Origin: CAYSQW01 sp964433135
GTDB lineage: Bacteria > Acidobacteriota > Aminicenantia > Aminicenantales > Aminicenantaceae
Direction: 5' to 3'
NCBI GenBank assembly: GCA_964433135.1
Contig: CAYSQW010000073.1
Coordinates: forward strand, 1 to 13,405
DNA length: 13,405 nt
Below are positions 5,925 to 13,098 of this stretch, one piece after another. The position numbers and the translations under genes were made by a program. Below the pieces are notes generated by a model. The model did no database searches. It was not told the DNA's origin and saw nothing but the letters and a program-made list of their open reading frames with translations. Each line of letters begins with the position of its first letter. Within the stretch, counting starts at the first letter, position 1.

Positions 5925-7631
5925 CTATTCTTCGTCTTCCAGCGTCGAGGTGTCTCCGATCTCTTCGCCCCACTCCTTAGCATGCAGCAAACGCCGCATG
6001 ATCTTGCCGCTTCTCGTTTTAGGCAGTGAATCGACATACTCGATCTCTTGAGGCATGGCGAGCGGGGACAGCTTTTTCCGGATGAAGTTCATGATCTTGA
6101 GTTCCAGATCATTGCTGGCTTCAAAACCGGGTTTCAAGGCGACAAACGCTTTGACGACTTCCATATTGACCTGATCGGGTTTGGCGACGACCGCGGACTC
6201 CGCCACCGCTTCATGTTCCAGAAGCGCGGATTCCACTTCAAACGGACTGACCAAATGACCACCCGTATTGATCACGTCGTCATCCCGCCCAACAAACCAG
6301 AAATAACCCTCGTTGTCGATGCTGGCCCGGTCGCCGGAAAGATACCAGTCGTTTACGAATTTGGACTGATAGGTGATGGCATTGTTCCAATAGGTCCGCA
6401 TCATGGACGGCCACCCCGGCTTGAAGGCGATCAGGCCGACCCGGCCGGGTCCTTCGATGGGCTGATAGGTTTTTGCGTCCAGCACCGTGCCGGTAATCCC
6501 CGGAAAGGGTTTCCCCATGGAACCGGGTTTGATTTTCATTCCCGGGAAGTTGCAGATCATCATCGATCCGGTTTCGGTCTGCCAGTAGGTATCCAGGAAA
6601 GGCCGGCCGTATACTTTCTCCGACCAGATAACGGCTTCGGCATTGAGAGGTTCGCCGACACTGGCAAGATGCCGCAGGCTGGACAGGTCATACTTTTTCA
6701 CCATATCATCTCCGGCTTTCATCAAGGAACGGATCGCGGTGGGAGCCGAATACCAGACCGTCACCTGATGTTTTTCGATGAACCGGTACCAGTTATCGGC
6801 GGAAAACCCGCTGTCCAGGACGCACTGGGTTACGCCCAGGCTCCAGGGACCGATAATGCCGTAGGACGTGCCGGTGACCCATCCCGGATCGGCCGTGCAC
6901 CAGTAGACGTCATCCTCTTTAAGATCCAGCACCCATTTGGCCGTCAGGTACTGCGAGATGAGTGAATAATGCACATGCTTAACGCCTTTCGGTTTCCCTG
7001 TGGTGCCCGAAGTGTAATGCAAAAGCGAAGGCGACTCCGCTTTCGTGGGATAGATATCCAATTTCTCGACCGGTTTCGCTTCCTCCAGGGAAAATGCGAT
7101 CTCCCGCTCTCGAAGAGGTTTCTTGCCGTCATAATCGACGATGATGATATGCTTTAGTTCCGGCAGCTGCTCCAGGATCTTCCGAACTTTCGACACATGT
7201 TTTTTCTGGGTGATGACGGCGGATGTTTTGGCATCATCGAGCCGGACAAACAGAGACTCGTCACCGAACGCGGAAAAAAGCGGCTGTGCGATGGCTCCGA
7301 TCTTCAGGATTCCCAACAGTCCGATATAAAGCTCGGGGATCTTGTCCATGAAGAGACAGACCCGGTCTTCAGCTTGAATTCCCAGAGTTTTCAAAAAAGC
7401 GCCGATCGTGTTGCTCGCAAGTCTGACATCATTATAGGTATATTGTTTTTCCCGGCCGCCTAATCCTTCCCAAATCAGGGCCGGCTTTTCCGCTTTACCC
7501 ATTTCACAGATCCGATCCGAACAATACCAACCGATATTGATGACGCCGTCTTTCTCATATCCTAATTCCTTCTCAGAAAGCGCCCAATCGAAGTCTTTCG
7601 CGCGGTCCTCATACGATCCCATGTTAGTCAT
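5925..7631 (-). CDS. acsA: AMP-forming acetyl-CoA synthetase-like ligase (acetate--CoA ligase, AcsA type)
   Basis: ANL-superfamily adenylate-forming enzyme, 568 residues, similar in length to Bacillus-type AcsA. Visible are YTSGTTGKPKG (206-216, phosphate loop), DPGWVTGTSYG (248-258), the TYWQTETGS motif (348-356), SGDRA (432-436), GRDDDVINTGGHLVSPFEVE (448-467, hinge and CoA/pantetheine side), and the C-terminal PKTRSGK with catalytic Lys543. Trp350, just before QTETG, is equivalent to the Trp that restricts Acs to acetate or propionate, so a short acyl substrate is likely. Lys543 is the residue acetylated by Pat-type enzymes in the family. The ATG directly follows the acpS stop codon, and its AAGGAG (7638-7643) lies inside acpS, so the two are translationally coupled. 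The neighbouring ACP raises the possibility that it loads ACP instead of, or as well as, CoA. Confidence 0.9.
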   Translation of the reverse strand: MTNMGSYEDRAKDFDWALSEKELGYEKDGVINIGWYCSDRICEMGKAEKPALIWEGLGGREKQYTYNDVRLASNTIGAFLKTLGIQAEDRVCLFMDKIPELYIGLLGILKIGAIAQPLFSAFGDESLFVRLDDAKTSAVITQKKHVSKVRKILEQLPELKHIIIVDYDGKKPLREREIAFSLEEAKPVEKLDIYPTKAESPSLLHYTSGTTGKPKGVKHVHYSLISQYLTAKWVLDLKEDDVYWCTADPGWVTGTSYGIIGPWSLGVTQCVLDSGFSADNWYRFIEKHQVTVWYSAPTAIRSLMKAGDDMVKKYDLSSLRHLASVGEPLNAEAVIWSEKVYGRPFLDTYWQTETGSMMICNFPGMKIKPGSMGKPFPGITGTVLDAKTYQPIEGPGRVGLIAFKPGWPSMMRTYWNNAITYQSKFVNDWYLSGDRASIDNEGYFWFVGRDDDVINTGGHLVSPFEVESALLEHEAVAESAVVAKPDQVNMEVVKAFVALKPGFEASNDLELKIMNFIRKKLSPLAMPQEIEYVDSLPKTRSGKIMRRLLHAKEWGEEIGDTSTLEDEE

Positions 7632-8021
7632 TCACTGCTCCTTATTTTCAAGTATAACAATTGAAGTGGCATAATCCTTGATATGCGAAAGCGATACCTG
7701 AATATGCATAATTTTGTTTTTTTCCACCCACTCTTTGGCTTTGCCATGCAGCGCCAGAGCCGGTTTTCCCAGTTCATCCCTGACCACCTCGATTTCGGTG
7801 AACTTCAATCCGTCCCGCCATCCCGTCCCCAAGGCTTTTAAAAAAGCTTCCTTGGCGGCGAAGCGGGCGGCAAAATTCTCGGCTTGGTTCCGCTTTTTCT
7901 CGCAATAGGCCCTTTCACCAGGCGTGAAGATCCTATCCAGAAACCCGGAATCATCGGCCAACTGTTTTGCGAGACGATCGACTTCAATAATATCGATGCC
8001 AACTCCGAATATCATATGCAT
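7632..8021 (-). CDS. acpS: Holo-[acyl-carrier-protein] synthase
   Basis: Transfers 4'-phosphopantetheine from CoA to the serine of apo carrier proteins. It has 129 residues, as expected for AcpS. Motifs are FGVGIDIIEVDR (5-16, with metal-binding Asp10), FTPGE (32-36), ARFAAKEAFLKALG (52-65, Glu58 as metal ligand) and VSLSH (109-113). The first gene of the minus-strand cluster, it would activate the ACP encoded two genes downstream, though it may also serve the cell's other carrier proteins. The start is uncertain between ATG 8021 (Met1) and ATG 8015 (Met3); neither has a strong Shine-Dalgarno. Its stop codon is immediately followed by the ligase start codon. Confidence 0.93.
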   Translation of the reverse strand: MHMIFGVGIDIIEVDRLAKQLADDSGFLDRIFTPGERAYCEKKRNQAENFAARFAAKEAFLKALGTGWRDGLKFTEIEVVRDELGKPALALHGKAKEWVEKNKIMHIQVSLSHIKDYATSIVILENKEQ

Positions 8022-8050
8022 AACCTAAACCTGCGGGTGTTGAAAGCCAG

Positions 8051-8080
8051 ATTATAACAAACTCTCACGGATTCCGTAAA
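8051..8080 (-). promoter_or_regulatory. Promoter of the acpS-acs-acp-kbl cluster
   Basis: On the minus strand there is an extended -10, TGTTATAAT (TATAAT at 8051-8056), with TTTACG (8075-8080) 18 bp upstream as a 4-of-6 match to the -35 consensus. The predicted start is near 8044, giving a leader of about 22 nt. Confidence 0.55.
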
Positions 8081-8195
8081 GACTCATTCATAATCCAGGC
8101 CATTCCCGAGGCAGTGGAGGGGGCAAAAGGAGAGACGACATCGTTCTCGCCGTCCGGGATCCGTGGCCGCATTCTTTTCGTATTCCGCAAACAAT

Positions 8196-8224
8196 TTGCT
8201 TTTTTCACCCGATTCACATAAAAT
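8196..8224 (+). promoter_or_regulatory. Putative nhaC promoter
   Basis: TTGCTT (8196-8201), a 17-bp spacer and TAAAAT (8219-8224), 34 bp before the GTG start. It is divergent from the acpS promoter; the two -35 boxes are about 115 bp apart, and I see no obvious shared operator between them. Confidence 0.4.
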
Positions 8225-8257
8225 TTTTTATTCCATCTCTGGAGAAAAGCGAGTATC

Positions 8258-9664
8258 GTGGAAAAAGAAAAAAAAGAAGCGACATTAGGCTTGGTCTTGA
8301 TTCCCATCCTTTTTTTGATCGCGGCATTGTTCGTCGCCATCGTGCTGCTCAAGCAAACCGCGCATATCCCGCTCATTTTAGCGGCCGCCGTAGCCGCGGG
8401 AGTAGCGGTTTATTTGAGATATCCCTGGAAAGAGATACAGGAAGGAATGGTCCAAGGGATCAATCTGGCCATGGGGGCCATTTTGATTCTCATGGTGGTG
8501 GGCACCATGATCGGCACCTGGATATCGGGAGGCGTCGTTCCGGCGATGATCTTTTACGGTTTGAAGGTTCTTTCGCCGGGGATTTTCCTGGCCGCGACCA
8601 TGATCATCTGTTCGATCGTATCGATCGGGACGGGATCCTCCTGGTCTACGGCCGGGACCGTTGGCGTAGCGCTCATCGGTGTGGGACAGGGCTTGGGAAT
8701 CCCCGTTCCCATGGTGGCGGGCGCCATCATTTCCGGGGCCTATTTCGGAGATAAGATGTCCCCTCTGTCGGACACGACGAACCTGGCACCGGCGGTGGCT
8801 GGAACGGACGTTTTCACGCATGTCCGGCATATGATCTACACCGTTGCTCCGGCCTACATCATCGCCCTCGGGATGTATGCCTACATGGGATCCAAATATT
8901 CCAGCGGCGTCCTCGACACCCAAAACATCGAGACCATGCTCGCCACACTCAAGGCGAATTTCAACATCCATCCTATCCTGCTGCTTCCTCCCGTCCTGGT
9001 CATCGTCATGGTGGTTCTGCGGATCCCGCCTCTTCCGGCTCTGCTGGGAGGGACCGCTCTGGGAGGGATATTCGCCGCCGCCATGCAGTCCCGCGGTTTC
9101 GCCGATATCCTCTCTCACGCCCATGCCGGTTTCGTATCCCAGACCGGATCGCAAATGGTGGATGAACTGCTTTCACGCGGCGGGCTGATGAGCATGATGG
9201 AAACCGTCGCCCTGATCATCTGCGCTCTCTCTTTCGGCGGCATCATGGAAAAGACGGGGATGCTTCAAATACTGGCGAAATCCCTGCTCAAGCGCGTCAA
9301 GCGAGTGGGGACTCTGGTTACCACCACGGTATTCAGCTGCATGGCCATGAATATCATCGCCGCCGACCAGTACATCGCGATCGTCGTCCCGGGAAGGATG
9401 TATAAAAACGCTTATGATGAAAAAGGGCTTAAGCCCGAAAATCTCTCGCGGGTGCTGGAAAATTCAGGTACCTTGACTTCGCCGCTGATCCCCTGGAACA
9501 GCTGCGGAGCCTTCATGGCCGCCACCCTGGGGGTAAGCCCTTTTGTCTATCTTCCCTATGCCTTTCTCAATCTGTTGGTTCCTCTGATCGCCATCTTCTT
9601 CGGCTACACCGGCATCACGATGACGAAGGTCGACTCCACGAAAAAAACCGAAAAGACGGCTTAG
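8258..9664 (+). CDS. nhaC: NhaC-family Na+/H+ antiporter
   Basis: Integral inner-membrane protein of 468 residues with about eleven or twelve hydrophobic segments. It has the NhaC signature block: IGTGSSWSTAGTVGVALIG (about 127-145), then ISGAYFGDKMSPLSDTTNLA (158-177). A second conserved half carries SFGGIMEKTG, NIIAADQYIAIVVPGRMY and SGTLTSPLIPWNSCGAFMA. The family exchanges cytosolic Na+ for H+; MleN-type relatives exchange malate/lactate together with ions, and that cannot be excluded. The GTG start has a GGAG (8241-8244) at a rather long spacing of 13, and the next in-frame ATG would remove the first hydrophobic segment. It is a single gene, divergent from acpS. Repeats begin about 27 bp after its stop codon and no classical terminator is visible. 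Confidence 0.92.
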   Translation: MEKEKKEATLGLVLIPILFLIAALFVAIVLLKQTAHIPLILAAAVAAGVAVYLRYPWKEIQEGMVQGINLAMGAILILMVVGTMIGTWISGGVVPAMIFYGLKVLSPGIFLAATMIICSIVSIGTGSSWSTAGTVGVALIGVGQGLGIPVPMVAGAIISGAYFGDKMSPLSDTTNLAPAVAGTDVFTHVRHMIYTVAPAYIIALGMYAYMGSKYSSGVLDTQNIETMLATLKANFNIHPILLLPPVLVIVMVVLRIPPLPALLGGTALGGIFAAAMQSRGFADILSHAHAGFVSQTGSQMVDELLSRGGLMSMMETVALIICALSFGGIMEKTGMLQILAKSLLKRVKRVGTLVTTTVFSCMAMNIIAADQYIAIVVPGRMYKNAYDEKGLKPENLSRVLENSGTLTSPLIPWNSCGAFMAATLGVSPFVYLPYAFLNLLVPLIAIFFGYTGITMTKVDSTKKTEKTA

Positions 9665-9690
9665 ACCAAATAGTTCAGGCGGTGTAAGAT

Positions 9691-9859
9691 CGTCGTTTAG
9701 ACGGGATTTTAAACGCCATATAAGCGGCGGCTCCCTCGGCGCTTCCGCAACTCCCCCCGTCCGTACTTGACGGCTGAATGAAATTCGATGCTTAGACAGG
9801 ATTTTAGACGCCATGAAAATCATAATTCGCTCAGCGTCTGCGTAACTCCCCCCGTTCGT
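9691..9859 (+). repeat. Two direct repeats at a 95-bp offset downstream of nhaC
   Basis: Copy 1 (about 9691-9764) and copy 2 (about 9786-9859) share two blocks at the same 95-bp offset: TTAGAC[GA]GGATTTTA[AG]ACGCCAT (9697-9719 and 9792-9814) and AACTCCCCCCGT (9749-9760 and 9844-9855). The middles have diverged. Open frames across this stretch are short and lack start signals, so I treat it as non-coding. The copies look like an old tandem duplication. Confidence 0.7.
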
Positions 9860-9910
9860 GGGTCAGACATACTCGACGGCCTCCTGCGGAGACTTCCTTC
9901 GCGAATTGCG

Positions 9911-10013
9911 ATTTTCAGGCTAAATCCTGTATGTCGCGTCTCATTTCACACAGCCTTATCCTGGATTTGGTGCTGGAAGGCGTCTTTTCACTGACAGGGT
10001 TTAGCCTGAAAAT
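9911..10013. repeat. Long inverted repeat (20-bp arms, 63-bp loop)
   Basis: The left arm, ATTTTCAGGCTAAATCCTGT (9911-9930), and right arm, ACAGGGTTTAGCCTGAAAAT (9994-10013), are reverse complements at 19 of 20 positions. The right arm resembles the ACAGGATTTTAG...TGAAAAT part of the direct repeat at 9797-9820, so the motif exists here in both orientations. Inside the loop, TCGCGTCTCATTTCACAC (9934-9951) recurs at 10050-10067 with one mismatch, just before the tandem array. Confidence 0.7.
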
Positions 10014-10049
10014 ACCTGAATACGAGGGCGGGCGGGTCGGCCCCGTATA

Positions 10050-10473
10050 TCGCGTCTCATCTCACACCGCCGTTCCTTCCTTATATTTAGGAAAAAACAG
10101 TTTCCGCCGGCCCCGCAATATTCTGGATTATTCACGGGCCGAGGTTGCGGTAGCAATGAGGGAACAGCGCGTGAGGCGTGCCCGCCCTCCCGACCCTGGT
10201 ATTAAGGAAAAAGCAGTTTCCGATGGCTCAGAAATATTCTGGATCAGCCAAGAGTCAAGATTGCGGCAACGACGAGGAAGCGGAGCGTGAGACGTGCCGA
10301 CCCGCCCACCCCAGTATTAAGGAAAAAGCAGTTTCCGACGGCTTAGAAATATTCTGGATTATTCACGGAGCAAGATTGCCGTGGCGGCAAGCCGGCAGGT
10401 GGCGAGGCGTACTAAGGTACGCCGAGCCAGATGCGGTGATGTCGACATGGTGAGATTGCTTCGCCCGAAGGGT
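10050..10473 (+). repeat. Tandem array of three ~115-bp composite repeat units (A, B, C) with end module
   Basis: A leader (TCGCGTCTCATCTCACACC, then CCGTTCCTTCC) is followed by unit A from about 10084, unit B from 10200 and unit C from 10315; the GGAAAAA anchors lie at 10090, 10206 and 10321. Units share TATTAAGGAAAAAGCAGTTT, then CCGANGGCT, then GAAATATTCTGGAT. Unit C ends with the hairpin GGCGTAC-TAAG-GTACGCC (10406-10423) and GTGAGATTGCTTCGCCCG (10450-10467), as in the copy at 1-201. The units run on without unique spacers, so this is not CRISPR. No frame stays coding with a plausible start. It lies between nhaC and the terminator of the SpoIID-family gene. Confidence 0.85.
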
Positions 10474-10532
10474 AAAAAAGAGCCGATAATAAATATATAA
10501 ATTTATTATTTGATCGTTATCGGCTCTTTTTT
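10474..10532 (-). terminator. Strong bidirectional intrinsic terminator
   Basis: AAAAAAGAGCCGATAA (10474-10489) and TTATCGGCTCTTTTTT (10517-10532) are perfect 16-bp reverse complements, so a U-run follows the GC-rich stem in both directions. A second perfect stem, ATAATAAAT/ATTTATTAT (10487-10495 and 10501-10509), can form inside the loop as an alternative. It starts 10 bp beyond the stop codon of the SpoIID-family gene and would also stop read-through from nhaC. Confidence 0.9.
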
Positions 10533-10541
10533 ATGAATAAT

Positions 10542-12749
10542 TCAGAATACTTTGTTGATGGTGATGCCGGTGTAATATTTTTTCAGAATCGTCGCATAAT
10601 CATCGCCGGACAGGGCCATCCCGAAGGCGCCGATCTGGCAGAGGCCCACTCCGTGTCCCCTTCCTTTTCCGGAGATCCTGAAATATGAGATCCCACCGCC
10701 GGCATCGCGTTCCCGGTCGATAACGAACTGAGTTTCCCTGAGCCCCAGCACACGCCGAATCTGGAAGCCCTTGACCACGGACCGGGCATCCTTCCCCTCT
10801 ATAAGAAGTTCCGTCACCCGATGCGAAGGTCCCCTCCGCTGCACATGCAGATCAACCAATTCTCCGATGGGATAATACCGGTTGATCCTGCGCTCCATCT
10901 CCGCCCGCGATTTTCGAACGAACCATTTGCGTCCGGAGGAAAAACCTTCCAGCTGCGGCACCGCCGCTGGAGACATCACCGCCAGCCAGCGAACACTTCC
11001 TTCTCGAACGATCCATCGAATATTCTCTCCGCCGAGAAGCGCGATGTGGGTGGCGAAAACAGGTTGTCCGTTCTGATTTTTAACGAGAAAGGCATCCGGC
11101 GCCATCCTAATATCTTCCACCCCGCCTTTCGCTTCTTCGGCTATCAACCGGCCTTCGCGATATTCGCGGAAATCTCCTTCATGGATCAATCCATCTATAC
11201 CGCGCACGACGCGCCAGAGATGATAAGCCGCCTCTCCCCGGGTCAGCAAATGAGGCGCCGTCATTTCATTTTCTTCGGTTTCCGGAGGGGAACTTGAAAA
11301 AACCGATGATTCGGTCAAAGGGATATCCACCGAAGTGGGAAGCGCACGGCGGGGATCCCGATCATCCAAAGCCGTCAAGACGATATCGCCCTCACCAAAG
11401 GCCTGGTTGAGGATCCGGCTCAGCGTGGGGGCATCCACATCCACGGCATCGGGGATAATACGGCTTCGTTCTTTTCCGAGCAGCACCTGAATATTTTGTA
11501 TCCATTGCCAAACCTCGGGAAGAACCGCGCGCGCATTGTAGTGCGCGGGATCGGTGATCCGAGGGATGATGCGAAGGCTGAAGAGCGAAGCGATTTCCGG
11601 TCCGATATTACGCCCATTGCTGTAAATGGGCAGCAGGATATTCGGGCTGCTGATGAACATTTCCTCCTGCTGATCATACTCACAGACGGTGGAACGCAGG
11701 TAAGGTTTGGCCGGGCCTTCGAACACCTCTTCGACATCCGCCGTTATTCCTCCACAGGTACTGGTATAGAGAGCGTCGATCAACCGCCCTTTATATAAGA
11801 GAACTTGCCCGCGGGTTTCATCCACGGCGCGGCTGCTCAAAGGATGCTCCGCGCGCATTCCTTTATAGAACTGGGATTTGGGGGTATCGCACAAGTCGAA
11901 ATCCTGATCCTTGTTCATCTGGATATTCTTCATGGCATATGTACGCGCCGCCACGGCTTGGGCTTTGTGAGCTTCGAACGCGGGAAAATTATAAGGGGAG
12001 AGTTCGCTGGGGACCACGGCTTTCAAGTAGTCTTCCAGATTGATCATATTGATCAGAACGCTTCCGCCCGGCCCTTTTTTCAAGACGAAGATTCCGCGGT
12101 AATCCCTTCTGTTGTATGTGAGATGCCCGCTTTCGGCCGTGGGAACGAAATAAAGCACCGTATCTTTCTCCAGCGGCTTGTATTCGGAGTCCACTCGGAT
12201 CCAGGGGGGAAGACGGTCGAGGATTTGTTTGTCCTCCTGCAATATCCAGGCATCGTTAATTCCCAAACGATTCAATATCTTGATGGTATCGAGTGCATCG
12301 TTCCGGGATGAATACGGCCCGATCCTCACCTGGAATGAAGGGGCAAGGCGATCCGTACCCCCCTGCGTTACATAGACATGCCGACCGACGACGCTTCTCA
12401 GCAATTCAGCCGTTTGGACGGCGGCCTCTTCATTTTCGGCTTGAGTGATCTGGACCGCGAACGTCCGGACCGAATTCCCTTGCACCCCTTCGATCATTAC
12501 CTCGCGGGCATCATCGGCGATAAGACGATACCCGGTTTTGATCTCATAGATTTTCATCCCCTCCGAAGCGGATACCTTAACATCCCCTAAATCGACACCG
12601 AGTCCGATGCGGATAACGGGCTTTTGAATCAAATAACCATGAAAAAACGAATCTTCCTCGTCGACGCCGACGGGATGCCCGCCGAGGACGAAAAGGCAGA
12701 AAAACAGGACGGCGCAGAACCGGGCATATTGAGTGAGGGAATAGATCAT
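10542..12749 (-). CDS. SPOR-domain SpoIID/LytB-family protein (exported peptidoglycan lytic transglycosylase-like)
   Basis: A 735-residue protein. A hydrophobic segment at about 11-24 looks like a signal peptide or anchor, with periplasmic action inferred. Residues 96-172 resemble a SPOR domain (FAVQITQAENEEAAVQTAEL, then FQVRIGPYSSRNDALDTIKI). The SpoIID N-part, about 200-356, has LEDYLKAVVPSEL with the expected catalytic Glu249, AVAARTYA, and YTSTCGGITADVEEVF with Cys332. The C-part, about 665-731, has GRGHGVGLCQIGA and ILKKYYTGI. About 300 residues (360-660) separate these halves, far longer than in classical SpoIID (around 340 residues in total). This insert includes LTRGEAAYHLWRVV (502-515), which recalls an SLH segment. 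SpoIID enzymes cleave denuded glycans, and SPOR domains bind them. The ATG follows a near-consensus promoter but lacks a clear Shine-Dalgarno. Confidence 0.88.
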   Translation of the reverse strand: MIYSLTQYARFCAVLFFCLFVLGGHPVGVDEEDSFFHGYLIQKPVIRIGLGVDLGDVKVSASEGMKIYEIKTGYRLIADDAREVMIEGVQGNSVRTFAVQITQAENEEAAVQTAELLRSVVGRHVYVTQGGTDRLAPSFQVRIGPYSSRNDALDTIKILNRLGINDAWILQEDKQILDRLPPWIRVDSEYKPLEKDTVLYFVPTAESGHLTYNRRDYRGIFVLKKGPGGSVLINMINLEDYLKAVVPSELSPYNFPAFEAHKAQAVAARTYAMKNIQMNKDQDFDLCDTPKSQFYKGMRAEHPLSSRAVDETRGQVLLYKGRLIDALYTSTCGGITADVEEVFEGPAKPYLRSTVCEYDQQEEMFISSPNILLPIYSNGRNIGPEIASLFSLRIIPRITDPAHYNARAVLPEVWQWIQNIQVLLGKERSRIIPDAVDVDAPTLSRILNQAFGEGDIVLTALDDRDPRRALPTSVDIPLTESSVFSSSPPETEENEMTAPHLLTRGEAAYHLWRVVRGIDGLIHEGDFREYREGRLIAEEAKGGVEDIRMAPDAFLVKNQNGQPVFATHIALLGGENIRWIVREGSVRWLAVMSPAAVPQLEGFSSGRKWFVRKSRAEMERRINRYYPIGELVDLHVQRRGPSHRVTELLIEGKDARSVVKGFQIRRVLGLRETQFVIDRERDAGGGISYFRISGKGRGHGVGLCQIGAFGMALSGDDYATILKKYYTGITINKVF

Positions 12750-12769
12750 TTTGCTGACTTTTGGTTGGG

Positions 12770-12799
12770 ATTATATCTGGTTTCTGTTCTTTATGTCAA
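12770..12799 (-). promoter_or_regulatory. Near-consensus sigma-70 promoter of the SpoIID-family gene
   Basis: On the minus strand a perfect TTGACA (12794-12799), an 18-bp spacer and a perfect TATAAT (12770-12775) stand 20 bp before the start codon. The expected leader is about 14 nt with no good Shine-Dalgarno, so strong transcription is paired with apparently weak translation initiation. Confidence 0.75.
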
Positions 12800-12806
12800 G
12801 TCTTTT

Positions 12807-12851
12807 TTCTATATATAGAAGCTCGCTTTTCCTTCAGTACAATATATAGTA
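12807..12851. promoter_or_regulatory. Pair of 14-bp AT-rich palindromes, candidate operator
   Basis: TTCTATATATAGAA (12807-12820) is a perfect palindrome lying 7 bp upstream of the -35 box of the SpoIID-family gene. TACAATATATAGTA (12838-12851) is palindromic at 12 of 14 positions. Their centres are 31 bp apart, close to three helical turns, which would suit a cooperative dimeric regulator or an UP-like element. AT-rich palindromes also arise by chance, so confidence is modest. Confidence 0.35.
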
Positions 12852-13098
12852 TTTAATATGTTTCCTAATTTCCTGAATAAAATACCCGATTTCACTGAAA
12901 TTGTCAACCTCCCCCCCGCTCCTTCCTACCCGCCGGGAAATCCGCTTTCAGGAACGCCGGAAAGTTTTAGTAAAAGGCGTTGAACAGCCGGGCAGACTAT
13001 TTGTAAAAATGAATCGATGCTGATACTATAATGGAAATCGGAATAATCCTGTAAAACCCGAAACGGAGTCCATGCTGTAAGGGGAGGGACAAGGAACG
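12852..13098. other. Rest of the divergent intergenic region, no gene seen
   Basis: Together with the promoter parts, the gap between the two divergent genes is 349 bp. This part holds a C-rich tract (12911-12917), a stretch CTCCTTCCTACCCGCCGGGA that loosely resembles the start of the composite repeat, and candidate promoter elements at 13001-13032. I found no convincing small gene or RNA. Confidence 0.5.
13001..13032 (+). promoter_or_regulatory. Putative promoter of the receiver-domain gene
   Basis: A perfect TATAAT (13027-13032) is preceded by TTGTAA (13001-13006), but the 20-bp spacer is longer than ideal. The leader would be about 60 nt and ends in GGGGAGGG (13081-13088) and AAGGA (13091-13095). 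Confidence 0.35.

Noticed and set aside
6048..6965. 305-codon plus-strand open frame opposite the ligase gene
   Set aside because: It mirrors the ligase codons; the minus strand carries all the conserved ANL motifs.
8022..8257. Small gene or RNA between acpS and nhaC
   Set aside because: Beyond the two divergent promoters I see no ribosome-binding site with an open frame, no tRNA-like fold and no repeats.
9788..10453. Three overlapping plus-strand open frames of 68-119 codons
   Set aside because: They run through repeat units whose lengths (115-116 bp) are not multiples of three, so repeated DNA is read in different frames, and no start signals are seen.
10084..10473. Possible CRISPR array
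   Set aside because: Repeat units are about 115 bp and contiguous with no unique spacers, there are only three units, and no cas genes are present.
12919..12940. Stretch resembling the start of the composite repeat (CTCCTTCCTACCCGCC)
   Set aside because: The similarity is short, pyrimidine-rich and without the core or end module; chance is a sufficient explanation.
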